From: Chaunax sp. Z400
Taxonomy: Eukaryota; Chordata; Actinopteri; Lophiiformes; Chaunacidae
DNA length: 64,000 bases
Assembly (NCBI GenBank): GCA_037577475.1
Contig: CM075184.1
Span: 33,560,094 to 33,624,093 of the forward strand
Reading direction: 5' to 3'
Part shown: positions 26,297 through 39,300 of the stretch, one piece after another
Layout of the letters: every line of letters begins with the position of its first letter
How positions within the stretch are numbered: the stretch's first letter is position 1
Position numbers and translations under genes: made by a program
The notes under the pieces: generated by a model
The model's input: only the letters and a program-made list of their open reading frames with translations
Database searches by the model: none
What the model was told of the DNA's origin: nothing

Positions 26297-26512
26297 CAAG
26301 GGCTAAAACTATAAAACTGTCATTGCAATATTTCTCTTTTCTGCAAAATAACAAAAAAACACGAATTTTCACCAGATGATGAATAACAATTTTGAAAGAA
26401 TCATTCAAAAACTTTTGTGCCTCCAGAAACTGAAAAATCTGAAAAATAAATAAAATAGCCCCAACAAACTGGAGTTATATATATAATGTAGTCTGTAGCA
26501 TCATAAACCCTG

Positions 26513-28893
26513 GATTTACTGTATGCCAACACCAAGGCGGCATACACCTCATCAACCCTCCCTCCCCTGGGAAGATCAGACCACAACCTGGTTCATCTCC
26601 TGCCTTTGTACAAACCTCTCGTACACAGGCAACCAGCTGTGTCCCGCACAGTGAAGAGATGGTCCGACGAGGCTGACGAGGCCTTGAAGGACTGTTTTGA
26701 TACAACTGTGTGGCAGGAACTCTGTGATTCTCATGGGGAGGACATCAACAGTCTCACTGACTGTATCACAGACTATATTAACTTTTGTGTGGAAAACACC
26801 GTACCCACCAGGACTGTACGGTGTTTTTCCAACAACAAACCGTGGATTAACCCTGACATAAAGGCTCTCCTCAAGGAGAAGAAGAGGGCCTTTAAGTCAG
26901 GAAATAAGGAGGAGCTGAAGACTGTACAGAAGGAGCTAAGGAGGAGGATCAGGGAGGGGAAGAACAGCTTCAGGAGGAAGATGGAGGATCAGCTGCAGCA
27001 GAACAACATCAGTGGAGTCTGGAAAGGCCTGAAAACCATCTCTGGCCACAAGGAACCAAACTCCCAGGCTGTGGGGGACCAACAGTGGGTGAATGACCTG
27101 AACTTATTTTTCAATAGGTTTGATCAGACATCTGCCCCCCCCCCAGCCCCCCCCCCAGCCCAGTCAGGCCTGCTGCAACCCCCTTCATTGGCACCTCCAG
27201 CACACTGCCCCACCCCCACCCCCTCCTCCACCTCTCTTCCTACAACACTCAGCTCACAGCCACCCCCCACTGCTCATCTCATCAACTCAACACCACCATC
27301 TCCCCATCCACAAACTTCAGCACACAGCCCCCCTGCTCCAGCCTGTCCCTCACAACTCTCCAGGTGAGAGATCAGCTCAGGAAGATGAAGGCGAGGAAGG
27401 CTGCGGGTCCGGACGGCATCAGCTCCAGGCTCCTGAAGTCCTGCGCAGACCAGCTGTGTGGGATAGTTGAACACATGTTCAACCTGAGCCTGAAGCTGGG
27501 GAGAGTGCCACAGATGTGGAAAACATCCTGCGTGGTACCTGTCCCCAAGACTCCGCACCCCAAGGACCTCAACAGCTACAGGCCGGTGGCTCTAACATCC
27601 CACCTGATGAAGACCCTGGAGCGGCTGGTCCTTGTTCATCTCCGGCCCCTGGTGAGCCCAGCGATGGACCCGCTTCAGTTCGCCTACCAACCTGGCATCG
27701 GGGAGGATGACGCCATCATCTTCCTCCAACACCGAGCCCTCTCTCACCTGGAGAAGCCGGGAAGCACTGTGAGAATCATGTTCTTTGATTTCTCCAGTGC
27801 TTTCAACACGATACAGCCTGTGCTTCTGAGGGACAAGCTGGAGCACACCGGTGTGGACCAACGCCTCACATGCTGGATACTGGACTACCTCACCAACCGT
27901 CCACAGTTTGTGAGGTCACGGGACTGTGTGTCCGACATGGTTGTCTGCAGTACGGGGGCCCCACAGGGAACGGTCCTGGCTCCGTTCCTCTTCACCCTCT
28001 ACACTGCAGACTTCCACTACAACTCACCCACCTGAACCTGCAGAAGTTCTCTGATGACTCTGCCATCGTCGGTCTCATCACAGGTGGGGACGACAGGGAA
28101 TACAGAGAACTGACGCAGGACTTTGTGGACTGGTGCCAGCGGAACCAACTCCAGATCAACGCAGGGAAAACCAAGGAACTGGTGAACCGGTGAACATTCA
28201 GGGAACAGACGTTGAGATGGTGACATCTTATAAGTACCTGGGTGTTCACCTGAACAATAAACTGGACTGGACAGACAATACCACTGCACTTTACAGGAAA
28301 GGCCAGAGCAGACTCTATCTGCTCAGGAGACTGAGGTCCTTTGGAGTGCGCGGAGCACTCCTCAAGACATTTTACCACACCGTGGTGGCATCAGCCATTT
28401 TTTATGGTGTGGTCTGCTGGGGCAGCGGCATCTCAGTGTCGGACAGGAAAAGACTCGACAAACTGATAAGGAAGGCCAGCTCTGTCCTGGGATGCCCCCT
28501 GGACCCGGTGGAGGTGGTGGGAGGAAGGAGGATGACAACTAAACTGTCATCCATGATGGACAATCACTCCCACCCGATGCGGGACCAAATAACAGCACTG
28601 CAGAGCTCCTTCAGCGACAGGTTGCTTCACCCAAAGTGTGTGAAGGAGCACTTTCACAAGTCTTTCCTTCCTGCAGCTGTTAGACTGTACAATCAGCACT
28701 GCTCCCAGTAGACCAAACAATTTCTAGTTCTTTTTTTTTATTGTCTGTGCAATACTGAGACACTTTTGTTATAGTATTTGTGAAATATTTTTGAGATATT
28801 ATTTCCCCTCCCCCACTGGGCTTCTGTACACTGCTGCTGCAATACTGTGAATTTCCCCACTGTGGGACTAATAAAGGGACATCTTATCTTATA
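26513..28893 (+). mobile_element. 5'-truncated APE-type LINE (end of endonuclease, reverse transcriptase, 3' UTR)
   Basis: Starts inside the endonuclease (ANTKAAYTSS, GRSDHNLVHLL with the SDH motif), then the linker with NNKPWINPDIKALLKEKK. The reverse transcriptase follows: KARKAAGPDGISSRLLKS, LNSYRPVALTS, FFDFSSAFNTIQP, TGAPQGTVLAPFLFTLYTADF, KFSDDSAIVG and the C-terminal SYKYLGVHLNNKLDW, RKGQSRLYLLRRLRSF, SHPMRDQI. It belongs to the jockey/L2-like LINEs common in fish. Frames break near the C runs at 27135-27160, near 28033 just before the FSDD active-site box, and near 28190, so the copy is inactive. The 3' end is ACTAATAAAGGGACATCTTATCTTAT. It is the least decayed element here. Confidence 0.92.
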
Positions 28894-31454
28894 ATAAGCT
28901 GTTTTGTATGCTGTCAAACCTTTTCAAGCCTAAACTGACACAAATTAGACCAGGGCCCCCATCCAATAAGAGCTTTAAATATTTTAGTACAGAAAGTGTG
29001 TGAAATCCATGAATACAATTGTCATACATTCTGTCATTTCGTTTAATATTGATGTAATTATTGTGTTAAGAAATCATTTCCATTTTTTACGGAGACCCGT
29101 GGAGCTCCATCAAGGCCCCCTTGGTTTCCCCAAACCACACTTTGATGAACACTTCTCTAGCTTTTACAATCTATTTGTTCTTAAACTGCTTTAAGTGTTC
29201 CTACAGTCACGTCACGCCATATTGGTGCTAATTAATTACATGATGATGTCATAAAGTTGTCCATAGCGTTTTTGACACAGAGATTGCACAACAGCACCTC
29301 AGCAAAGTTCCTTCTCTACAAGGCCTTTTGTTCGTTTACCCAGAACAAGACAATGGTGGAACAACGCTGCTCCTGCGTGTGATTTTAAAGAGCGAGTCGA
29401 GGTTCTGTGAGCCGAGGCGTGACATCTAAAACAGCAGCGTCAGCCTCTATTGTGACGTCTGACATAGGCCTACGCATCAAGCAGAATGAGTTAGCGGCTA
29501 AATGCTACTAGCTGCTTTTTAAGTCCTCTGGTTTGGGCTGCATGCATAGTGCATCATTTAAAATGTCACAGCCCCATCCTGCCTTTCCACAGATGTGAGA
29601 TTTGACGCTGTTACTACCTCCACACCTCCACCGCCATCACGGAAGCGGAACAAAACAGACCTCCATCACATCATTTACACAGAACATCAGGGCGGAATAA
29701 AGGTGCACCGATATCGCCTTGAAAAGGCTACGTAAATAGAAAAGATGATTCATGTAAAGTTTTCTTTGTAGGTTCGATCCTCCATGAACAAGTGCACCGC
29801 CGGCTGCAGACATGCTAATTTTAACTGCAGCTGCTGCAGAGGACTTAGCTTTCAGGCTATCAAACACTGTCCACTCCTCAGCTCTTAGATTTTCATTCAG
29901 ATTTTCATGGCTAAGGAGTCACATTACAAGGGTCAGCCGATCATGTGATTATTGCTTTTAGGTGTGATGACATAATGAGGAACCTGAGCCTCATTGGCGG
30001 AGGTTTGCGCTCGCTGATTGCTGTCTGGTTGATAAAGTGACATCGGCTGATTTCAGACACAGTAACATTGATCTGATAGACTCTCCTTATATATAAAATT
30101 TGTACAGTGTGTGACTTTTCTAGAACAAGTCTTCACCCACCGTCCTCTCAGGTCCTTTTCTATAACTTGCAAATTTGAAAAGATGCATATTTGGAGCTCC
30201 TGTCTTCGTAGATCTCGCTGGTCCTTGCACTACTTAACTGCGGTGTGCACTGGCACCGGCCAAAAAAAGAGAAATGTTTCCAAGTGGTAATCTGAATGAT
30301 GCAATCTCAACGCCGACGACCTACTTTTTAGTCACCGCCGACCGATAAGAATAGGCTCCGGGAAACATGCAGATATCTCTCACTTGGTTTGCTTGATCTT
30401 TTTGTTTTCAACAGCATCACCCTCTTTATAGTTACGGGTACAACTTTAAAGTAGCTGTCAAACTCTGTGTTGCATAGCAACCAGAATGATGTAACATTGC
30501 CGGTAGCCTTGGATTTGTCACTCCTTCTGCCGCCGCCAACACTCATGTCTGGTTTGTGTTTTTAAAGATAAAAGCATGTCACCTGATTATCGTCGCAGTG
30601 TCTTCTCAAATTTAAAGACCCAGAGGACATTTTCTTTTAAAGTCTGCCTTAAAATCAATGATGATTTATGCTTCGTCACTTCTTCCAAGGTCATGTTAAG
30701 GTTCAGAACTGGGTCTAATCATGTTCCACTGGATTTCCAGTGAGGGTAAAGATGTTCAGCCCACAGCGGATCGTCCAGTTAGAGCTTCAGAGGATAATCA
30801 TCTACCGTGTGAGCTGGAGGTTGATTATTCAGAGCTCAGAGTTTTCTCCCCTCTCCCTATCTTTTCTTTGTCCTGTCTCTCTCTGCATAAAGCGGCTCAG
30901 CCCATCAGTCCATGCATATGAATTTTGGATGTCTTTGCCCATGGGGTATGCGTGTCTACTGCACATCGCTACCGTGCAAAAAACGAATTCAGCATTGTGT
31001 TATGTCTATGAAAAGTTAATGTTTAAACTTCAAGTGTTTAATTACTCCCAGGCACCATTAAAAACTGTATATTTTTTTCCAAAGGCAGTCTGTTTCTTGT
31101 ATATCAGATCTTTTGTCAGCCTGTTTGCTGCAGCTCGCAGACGTCTCGGAGGTAGATCACTGCCCTGCAGCCAGTTTTCTCTAATTAACATTCAAGTGCA
31201 GGCAAAAGTTGTAATGTTAAACTACTGTTGCATCAAGGAAGCCGGGTTTGACGCACCTGCTGTCACAGCATCAGTATGTCATCATCTTCCTCTGGCTTGT
31301 TTGGAATAGAAATTAATAAATTAGTAAGTAGTTGAATAATAAATCAGTACTCAGGCTGTAAGACAAGCCCTTTAATGTCGGTATGACAGCACAGTGAGAA
31401 ACAGCATTAAAACTGTGTGCACACACATTTATGTTTGACTGTGTGTCAGTTTCT
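28894..31454. other. intergenic, no gene seen
   Basis: Unique-looking DNA apart from 29765-29870, which resembles 50105-50215 (CATGAACAAGTGC or ATAAACGAGTGC, GGCTGCAGACA-GCTAA, TTAGCT, GCTATCA). A 189-codon frame at 30740-31309 shows no domain or coding pattern and is not called. Confidence 0.5.
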
Positions 31455-32040
31455 ACTAGTGTTAATTTTGTCAACTTTCATTTATTTCAAGATTCAAGAT
31501 TCAAGATTCAAACAACTTCATTTATACCCGTAGGGCAATTCAGTTTAGTCTTTAGTCTTAGTCCTGAGTCAAACGTCCTTATTAGTTTTTATCGTATTCA
31601 GTCATCATGTGTTTTTGTTCGTAAAGTTTTAGTCAACTAAAGTCTGGCCATTTTAGTCTTTTCTAAGGTTTTTATTAATATTTCTGTCAATCTAGTCGAG
31701 TCAAAACCAACATTTTACTTTTATTTGACTGATTCCACATCAGATTTATCTGATCATTATCTGATTAAAACAGGTTGAATGATTCAGAATGCAGCTTTGC
31801 AGAAAGTGTCTGGTCTGATGATGTCAGTTTAAGGAATACATCCAGACATGGAACATGTTCTGATTGGCTGATTCATTTTGAACCACGTCCAGCTCCAAGC
31901 CAGCGAGCCGGGCTTCTTACCCATTTGAAGTTTGACAACAGGTTGAGATGATATCAGCCCCAAAACCTCTAATCATTGGTTTACCAGATAAAACTGTGAG
32001 ACTCTGAGCTCCAGATATCCTGAGGAACCTTCAGAGGGAA

Positions 32041-32869
32041 CCAGATACCAGATGGTTCCATTAGTCTTTGGTCCCTATGCCCAGGTCAGACCAGCTACTA
32101 GATGGTTCCATTAGTCTTTGGTCCCTATACCCAGGTCGGACCAGCTACTAGATGGTTCCATTAGTCTTTGGTCCCTATACCCAGGTCGGACCAGCTACTA
32201 GATGGTTTCATTAGTCTTTGGCCCCTATGCCCAGGTCGGACCAGCTACTAGATGGTTCCATTAGTCTTTGGTCCCTATACCCAGGTCGGACCAGCTACTA
32301 GATGGTTCCATTAGTCTTTGGTCCCTATACCCAGGTCGGACCAGCTACTAGATGGTTTCATTAGTCTTTGGCCCCTATGCCCAGGTCGGCCAGCTGCTAG
32401 ATGGTTTCATTAGTCTTTGGCCCCTATACCCAGGTCGGCCAGCTGCTAGATGGTTTCATTAGTCTTTGGCCCCTATACCCAGGTCGGACCAGCTACTAGA
32501 TGGTTCCATTAGTCTTTGGTCCCTATACCCAGGTCGGACCAGCTACTAGATGGTTTCATTAGTCTTTGGCCCCTATACCCAGGTCGGCCAGCTGCTAGAT
32601 GGTTCCATTAGTCTTTGGTCCCTATACCCAGGTCGGACCAGCTACTAGATGGTTCCATTAGTCTTTGGTCCCTATACCCAGGTCGGACCAGCTACTAGAT
32701 GGTTCCATTAGTCTTTGGTCCCTATACCCAGGTTGGACCAGCTACTAGATGGTTCCATTAGTCTTTGGCCCCTATGCCCAGGTTGGACCAGCTACTAGAT
32801 GGTTCCATTAGTCTTTGGTCCCTATACCCAGGTTGGACCAGCTACTAGATGGTTCCATTAGTCTTTGGT
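32041..32869. repeat. 50-bp minisatellite, about 17 copies
   Basis: The unit GATGGTTCCATTAGTCTTTGG continues CCCTATACCCAGGTCGGACC and AGCTACTA; period 50, with some 49-base units lacking one A (GGTCGGCCAGC). Copies differ at a few diagnostic sites (TTCCA/TTTCA, GGTCCC/GGCCCC, TATAC/TATGC). No spacers. Confidence 0.95.
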
Positions 32870-33103
32870 CATAGTTCACCATGTTTCAGGTCCTACTGCA
32901 CGCGCTCACGCTCCACCCACCAAGGGGCCGGGATCCTACCTCACCCTCAGCACAGGAAACTAAACTGCTGAACACAATCCAATGAACAGAATATCTGAAT
33001 TGTGATTCAGCAAAAAGACAGTCTATAATATTTTGTCTCCTTTTTTGTGAACAAAAATAAAGAAATTTTGATTTTACTTTTAAAACTACATTTTTCTCTC
33101 GTC

Positions 33104-33109
33104 TTTATT
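33104..33109 (-). promoter_or_regulatory. possible adra2d polyadenylation signal inside a transposon
   Basis: AATAAA on the minus strand, 163 bases after the adra2d stop codon. It lies inside the element with inverted ends at 31455-33248, so if used the mRNA 3' end would be transposon-derived. I see no clear GT-rich downstream element, so this is only a candidate. Confidence 0.3.
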
Positions 33110-33271
33110 CGTGAACAATATTGCCTGTTGATTTAGTCACAGTCAGTGTTTAATGTCGTCTCGTCATCGCCACGTCTTCGTCATTTAAAAAAAAGCTTAC
33201 TGACGAACATTTTTCGTCATGGTTTTAGTTAACGAAATTAACACTAGTTTCCACACACATTCATTCACACC

Positions 33272-34399
33272 TTATGTCCGTTTATGAGTTTCAAATAAAA
33301 TCTTCTTGAAGGCCTTCCTGAAGTCTCGGTTAAAGATTGTGTATATTATGGGGTTCAGGCAGCTGTTGCAGTATCCGATCCAAAAAAACAGGTTGAAGAG
33401 TGTATCAGGGATTGTACAGTTCTCTCTGCAGACAGCTTGAAGGCTGTAAGTGAAGAAAAACGGGAACCAGCAGAGGACAAAAACCCCCATCACCACGGCC
33501 AGAACAAACGTGAAGCGCTTCTCCCTCATTTGTGCCACCTTGTTTTTGGACAGAGACGTCTGCCTCCTGCGAAGAGGCACCGGAGAGGGCAGGAGGAAGT
33601 GGTTGGAGCAGTGATCGGATGATGCCCATGATATGGAGGCGCAGGAAGGAGGAGGAGGCTTCAACCTGTTTGACGCTCCCTCTGCATCCTTCCCTTCCTC
33701 TGTTACCACATTTCCGCCGGCTCTCCTGTGGAAGCGAAGAGCTGAGGAAAACGAGGATGTTTTTGTCTTGGCTTCACAGCTTCTCTCCTCTAAGTCAATA
33801 TCATCCAGCTCTCCTCTCCTGCTGCTGTTGCTGTCTATGTTGGAGGAGCTGTGTTGGTTTGCAGGCCGCGGGCTGTCCTGCTCATACTGGGATTTATCGC
33901 AGCCGCCTCCCTTATTTTCGGTACCCACGAAGCAGGTCTCAGACTGCGATGGCTGCCGCTCCAGCACATTCTTTGCCACGAACACAGTGGAGGCTCGCTG
34001 CTTTGCAACACGGTAGATCTTACAATAAACTAGTATCATGATCACTCCTGGGGCAAAGAACGACACGAGGCAGGACGAGAGGATGTACCACGTCTGGTTG
34101 ATGAGAAGACACTCCTGCCTCTGTGTTTCGTTCTCCTCCTCTGCCTCAAAACCCTCCTCTTTCTGAGTCATGAGCAGCGGCGGGGAGGAGATGATGATAG
34201 ATATGAGCCAAACGATGCTGATCATTACTTTAATCCGTTTGGGCGTCCGCTTCCGGTTGTAGCTGACGGCCTTGGTGACGGACCAGTACCGGTCAAGGCT
34301 GATGGCGCAGAGGTGGACGATGGAGGAAGTGCAGAAGAGGACGTCCAAAGCCAGGTAGAAGGAGCACCAAGTGGAACCAAAGTACCAGTAGCCCATGAC
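33272..34399 (-). CDS. adra2d: adra2d coding exon 2 (TM3 to C-terminus)
   Basis: This exon starts with GTC ATG GGC (V104-M105-G106) right after the acceptor TTCTGTTCAG, and ends with the stop TAA at 33274-33272. It encodes TM3-TM7 and helix 8. The third intracellular loop holds an acidic/serine-rich stretch (about 290-310) and a polyproline run (351-354) that are specific to this protein. It joins exon 1 in frame to rebuild the family-typical end of TM2 (ANE-V-MGYWYFG). Confidence 0.88.
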   Translation of the reverse strand, partial: VMGYWYFGSTWCSFYLALDVLFCTSSIVHLCAISLDRYWSVTKAVSYNRKRTPKRIKVMISIVWLISIIISSPPLLMTQKEEGFEAEEENETQRQECLLINQTWYILSSCLVSFFAPGVIMILVYCKIYRVAKQRASTVFVAKNVLERQPSQSETCFVGTENKGGGCDKSQYEQDSPRPANQHSSSNIDSNSSRRGELDDIDLEERSCEAKTKTSSFSSALRFHRRAGGNVVTEEGKDAEGASNRLKPPPPSCASISWASSDHCSNHFLLPSPVPLRRRQTSLSKNKVAQMREKRFTFVLAVVMGVFVLCWFPFFFTYSLQAVCRENCTIPDTLFNLFFWIGYCNSCLNPIIYTIFNRDFRKAFKKILFETHKRT

Positions 34400-36313
34400 C
34401 TGAACAGAAGAGAAACCAATTAAGATATGTTAATGATTCATTAAGCTCCATGACCTGCAGAGGAAAAGAAAAGGTGTTTTATTCTCCAGCCAGCCTCAGG
34501 CCGTGAGAGAGGCACCTAAAGGAGAATCTGAAACAGAAATTCAGTCAATATCTCATTACAGCCATGTTGAAAATGAAAATAGTTTGGAGTGAGTTCGGCC
34601 CTGTGATGTCACATCAGCCCTCTCACAAATTACTTGAGTCCAACATCTTTTCACCGCTGTAAGGAGTAATAACATATCCATCATCTTCCTCCAGTGTGTC
34701 CTCTGCACACAAGGGCTGTGTAACAAGAAAAGTCCAACATCTGCATCTTCATCACTTGTGTTGTTCTGACCGGCAGGTGTTAAAGATGTAAACGTTGCTG
34801 GTGAGCTTTACTCCCAGTTTACGGTTATGACCTCAGCCAAAGGTGAACTTTTCACCAGCGATGGTTAATTTGTTTGTATTTAAGGATTACACAAAAACTA
34901 CTGGATGGATTTTAATGAAACATGGTGGGAAGACGGGGAAGAACCCATTAGATTATGGAGTGGATCTAGATAAAGGGGCGGATAGAGGAAGGAATGTATT
35001 TCACTTTCTGTAACATGTAAGGGCTTTTTTCAACATTTATGTTTATTACACATAAACTACCAGACAGATTTGGACTAAACTTGGTGGAAGGGTTGGGCGT
35101 GTAGCGAAGAGGAACCCATTAAATTTTAGAGTGGATCCGGATAACGGGGCAGAGTCAGGATTTTTCTTTTTTGATCATTGCAGAAAAAGGCTTTTTGGAC
35201 CGATTTCGTCAATTACATAACATGAAACTTGGTGGAAGGGTGGACTAAGGGCCATGGAAGAAATCAGAAGAATCAGACTTTGGAATTTGGCTTAGGGTTC
35301 TTTTAAATTAAATGGGACTTTTGGGCCTTTGGAGAAGGTATGCACTCTACTGGGTGCCCCCCTAGTGATCTTTGAGATGAGGATCCCTTTAAGCTCAATG
35401 GGAGGCTGCGATGGAACCATACAATTAATTAACTATTAACCACATTAATTAACAATTAATGAACAAATAATTAGCAATTATTAGTACAATTAACAAAATG
35501 TTAATATTGGTAATCATTTCATCTTTATTATTTAAATGAACATCACTCCACCTTCTTAAATTCTCTCTATCATTGTAAAAGCAGCCTGACTAACTGCTGT
35601 GACTGGTATCCAGACATCATCACATGAAAACATGCTGTGTAAACAGAACAGATGATAACGAGGACGAGGATGAGGAGAAAGAGAGCAATATTTTTAATTA
35701 TGGCTTTTTGTGGGGGAATGGTTGCTTCTCCTGTGCGGAGGTGTGCGTGGAGGCAGCAGGATGGATGCAGTCTGAGCCAGGAGCGATGGGATTGTGATGT
35801 GAATGGCTTCACAGACACAGATTTCATACAAAATGAGGATGTTAACTCCATTTGTCAGCGTCTCTCCACGAGAGGCATCTGCCTGAGAAAGCCAGAGCGA
35901 TAAAGAGTGACGTAAAAGTCACATGAATTTCTCTTAGAGTCAATTTTAAAATTCTTTAACTTGTTTTTAAAGCTTTAAATGACTTTGCTCCTCCTTACAT
36001 TGAAGTTCCTTTCCTTTTATGTTCCTGTCCGATCACTAATCTCTTCAGCTTTTCTTTCAAATGTTCATCATGTGTTCCATAAAAATACTGGAGACTCCTC
36101 TCTTTTCATGTTCCTGAACAGTGGAGCTCAAATATAAGACCTATCTTTTTCATCAAACTTTTAATTTGGAGTAAATTTATAGTCTGTTTTGAGGGTTTAA
36201 TCTTTTTACTATTATTATGCTATTACATTAGTTAATTTTATTGATTTTAATATTTTATGGTTTAATCTTTGTAATTTTTAGTCCCACTTTTTTGGAGGAG
36301 GGGTAAGTTCTGA

Positions 36314-36355
<42 letters not shown>

Positions 36356-39300
36356 TTTTTTTTTTTACAACAACATATAAAAAAGCTGTGTTCACATTAT
36401 AAGCCTCATTCTCTAATTAATTCCGATTCTCTGCTCAGATCAGATTTGGTTATCTTGATGGTTCACATTCATAATAACAGGAACCTGTATCTGGCAGCAA
36501 TGCTCTAATAAGCAGAGCAGGTCATTAATATACAGAGCTATGAGGAACAATAGAGGAGTGACAGTTCCATCCTGAATAGGCTGTGTAGAACAGGCTGGTA
36601 ATCCTGCAGGGACTGTTTTTGTTTTTGTTGTCCAAAATTTAAAGACAATTGAAGAAAGACTGCAGTCTGGACCAAAGAGGTGGACAGACTAATAACCTAT
36701 GAAAGAAATGATTATTAATAACCTAATTTTGAGTAGGTCTTCAAACACCAGACTGGCTGTGCTGCAAGCAAAAATCAACCAACCAAACCTTATCGGTGTT
36801 GTAAATAAACACTCATTACCTCCTTTCACTTTAGGATTGAAGACTCTGAAGGCATCCATTTTAATGGTGCACATGTCTAGGTTCTGACAGTTGTGACAGG
36901 GGTTTACCACTGAGTTACATCACCTTTTCTTTTGATCATCACATGCATCATATCCAAACACAACCTGAAATGTAGACTGTGCACTTTTCCTCTTTACATC
37001 AGTCTATCTCAGATGAGCTCTGGCCCTGAGACGTTGGCAGCATTTCTGGATGCTGCTGTTTCTTGAGCCCATTTAGTGATATCCTTTACATAATCATGTT
37101 GGGTTTTGATGCCTGAGGGATTGATGGTTATTCAGAAATTCACTGTTGGTTTTTGGCCTCTTCTGTGCACAGATTTCTCTGAATCTGATGTAATGGATTG
37201 CAGATGGTGAAATCCACAAATTCCTTATAACTTTTCTTAAATCGTTGAACCATTTGTCAGAACAGTTTTTCCCAAAGTGGTGAAACTTCACCTGATCCTT
37301 GCTTGTGAACGACTGAGCCTTTCAAAGATACCCCTTTCAGACTCAATCATGATATTATCACCTGTTACCCATGAACCTGCTTCCCAAACAGGTCTTTATT
37401 GAGTATTTCCCAGTCTTTTGTTGCCCCTTTTCCCTCATGTACTGTATGAAACATGTGGCTGGCATCAAATTCAGATTAAATGTATGAGAACATATTCAAC
37501 ACATTCTCATCCTAGATCATCACACACTGATGCTTTGTCATGCCGTTGTGCGCCTCCTGGGGCGTCTGTGTCCGATGCACAGAGACTTTCTGACATGTGC
37601 TTAACATGAGCCACTGCTCTCATGTTACATGTTTAGACGGATCTTCAGGAAAAGATCTGTGATGTGTGTTTACTTTCACATGGGATGAGAACTCTGGCCG
37701 CCTGGGGGAAAGTCTTGTGTGTGTGACCCACCACTCAACCCTGACCCCCCCCCCCCAGGGGACCCTCTCGCTTTGTAAATAGGTCACATTGTGCAGTTTG
37801 TCTCATAAGGATGCAGATATGTTCCGTCTCATCTGGACTCATGAAGGTACCAGCATCTGGATGAGTATTAGATGAGACCAGGCTCGTATATTTACAAAAA
37901 AACAATAAAGGTTACCAGTTTGAATATTAAATGGCGTCGAAAATCTTTCCCAACTTCAGCCAGTAAACTGTCTGGGTATTGTTGTTGCTCTTCCAAGCTG
38001 TCTCGAAAGTGTTTTGTGTTTTTTTCCACCTTTGTGTGTTGGTGGTTTTTGGTGTTGGTGGTTTGTTTGACTGGTTGGTTGTTTGTTTGGTTGTTTGTTT
38101 CGTCGTGTTAGGTGCAGTTAAAAAATAGGACCCAATGCAGACAACAGGCACAAGACAAAAACTGAAGTAAATGAAAATACTTTTAATGAACTAACTCCGG
38201 ATGAGTGCAGGCAGGCATGAAGCAAAACAAAAATGTAAATAAGGTCCATGATGAAAACTAATATAGTCCAACTTAGAAATCCAATAATTAATCCACAACA
38301 CAAAATCCAAAAACCAAGCAAAGTCCATAAAATACAAAACCCAAAGCAAAATAACTTACTGGGAAATCAAAAGGGAAAAACAGGAGAAATCAGAGGCAAA
38401 CACGAGGCAAAGCAGGGCAAAAACAGCAGGGCAAAAACAGCAGGGCAAGGAAGGGCAAGTCAGGGTAAACAGAGGGTAACTGAGCTACACAGGGAATAAC
38501 AGATGGACTGACACAGAGGACAGAAACAAACAGACTTAAATACACAGAGTAACGAGACAATGACACACAGGTGGATCAGGGAGGAGGAGAGAATCAGAGA
38601 CAGGTGGAAACACTCAGACCATCACAGAGGAGGGAAAATGAAGAGAAGGGAAAACCTTAAAGGGGAAAACATGAGGAGGATAAACTAACATAAGACAGAA
38701 CAAACAAACAGGGAAAGGGAGCAAACTGGAACTACAAACATGGAAGACTAAAACATAGACAGAGGAACCAAAAGGGAAAAACAGATCATAAGAAAATAAA
38801 ACAGGAAGTGTGAAACATAAGACCTTGGCATGGAGAACTAAACTTACAAAAACAAACAGGAAATGGCAACATGACCATGACAGGTTGTTTGTTTGTTTGG
38901 TTGGTTGTTTGATTGGCTGATTGGTTGATTGGTTGGTTGATTGTTTGGTTGTTTGTTTGATTGGTTGGTTGTTTGGTTGATTGTTTGGTTGGTTGGTTGT
39001 TTGATTAGTTGGTTGGTTGATTGGTCGGTCGGTCGGTTGGTTGGTTGGTCAGTTGGTTGGTCGGTTGGTTGTTTTCTTTGGTTGGTTGGTTGTTTGGTTG
39101 GTTGATTGGTTGTTTGGTTGGTTGGTTGTTTGGTTGGTTGGTTGTTTGATTAGTTGGTTGGTTGATTGGTTGTTTGGTTGGTTGATTGGTTGTTTGGTTG
39201 GTTGGTTGGTTGGTTGTTTGATTAGTTGGTTGGTTGATTGGTTGTTTGGTTGGTTGGTTGTTTGGTTGGTTGGCTGTTTGATTAGTTGGTTGGTTGATTG

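Larger units (their letters stand above)
31455..33248. mobile_element. non-autonomous DNA transposon with terminal inverted repeats
   Basis: Left end ACTAGTGTTAATTTTGTCAAC (31455-31475) and right end GTTAACGAAATTAACACTAGT (33228-33248) are inverted repeats with 2 mismatches in 21. Sub-terminal parts are rich in TTTAGTC, GTCGAGTC and CGTCAT words on both sides. The body contains three ATTCAAG units (about 31494-31512) and a 50-bp minisatellite. No transposase frame. No clean target-site duplication seen. Confidence 0.7.

Noticed and set aside
30740..31309. 189-codon plus frame with hydrophobic stretches
   Set aside because: No family resemblance; overlapping frames are equally open and codon use looks random.
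32041..32869. CRISPR-like regular repeats
   Set aside because: The units are contiguous with no unique spacers and the genome is a fish; this is a minisatellite.
33405..34041. Plus and minus frames overlapping adra2d exon 2
   Set aside because: Shadows of the receptor frame; no independent support.
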